Of a DNA stretch of 37,699 bases, positions 37,664-37,699 are shown piece after piece. The notes under the pieces are model-generated. The model worked only from the letters and a program-made list of their open reading frames with translations, searched no databases and had not been told where the DNA came from. Position 1 is the first letter of the stretch, and each line of letters starts with the position of its first letter. This DNA is from a virus. The stretch covers positions 1-37,699 of IMG/VR virus record IMGVR_UViG_3300034375_010637; one strand, 5' to 3'. Position numbers and translations under genes: made by a program.

Positions 37664-37699
37664 ATGGACACTCTTTCTCTTACTCTGACCAACACCCGC
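37664..37699 (+). CDS. Start of a further gene, cut by the window edge
   Basis: An ATG five bases after the fibre stop opens a frame to the window end (MDTLSLTLTNTR). The spacing fits the compact gene order here, but only 12 residues are visible. A fibre-associated gene is possible; nothing more can be said. Confidence 0.4.
   Translation, partial: MDTLSLTLTNTR

Overview
The window is part of the genome of a contractile-tailed, double-stranded DNA phage, most likely one that infects a cyanobacterium. The contractile tail follows from a tail sheath gene. The cyanobacterial host is inferred from a phage-borne glucose-6-phosphate dehydrogenase (zwf) next to DNA-replication genes, and from several virion proteins that resemble small structural proteins of T4-like cyanophages. 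The head genes are not T4-like. Portal, prohead protease/scaffold, and two head-completion proteins match the Mu-type families (gp29/DUF935, gpI, gp36/DUF1320, gp37/DUF1834). The phage is therefore a mosaic of a Mu-like head, a contractile tail, cyanophage-type fibres and an auxiliary metabolic gene.

Layout. (1) 1-6065, plus strand, early/replication and metabolism: tiny membrane proteins, zwf, a conserved phage protein, a metallophosphoesterase, and a family A DNA polymerase that is colinear with mitochondrial DNA polymerase gamma. The last two units have near-perfect sigma70 promoters. (2) 6052-16763, minus strand, head and tail: reading in the transcribed direction, small tail-chaperone-like genes, a very long sheath, protease/scaffold, decoration protein, major capsid protein, terminator, a GIY-YIG homing endonuclease, then gp36-like and gp37-like proteins. 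(3) 16844-18292, plus strand: two small unknown genes, dCMP deaminase with its own sigma70 promoter, one unknown gene. (4) 18295-23934, minus strand: a 1290-residue orphan, a leucine-rich-repeat protein and a cyanophage-type structural protein. (5) 23996-37699, plus strand: three unknown genes, portal, probable tail tube, a Cys-rich protein, a 1295-residue fibre/baseplate protein, a collagen-like fibre, small fibre-associated proteins and a terminal fibre.

The strongest unexplained signal is an 8-base motif, GTTTAAAG. It lies 19-39 bases upstream of a start codon, in the transcribed orientation, at ten places that head structural or adjacent late-type transcription units on both strands. It is absent from the early region. 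It is best read as a late promoter that differs from the T4 late TATAAATA element. An eleventh copy lies inside the protease/scaffold gene, just upstream of an in-frame ATG, and suggests a separately transcribed scaffold.

No tRNA gene, CRISPR array, integrase or terminase was recognised. Genes are densely packed, often with ATGA or TAATG overlaps, and no stretch over 300 bases lacks a gene.
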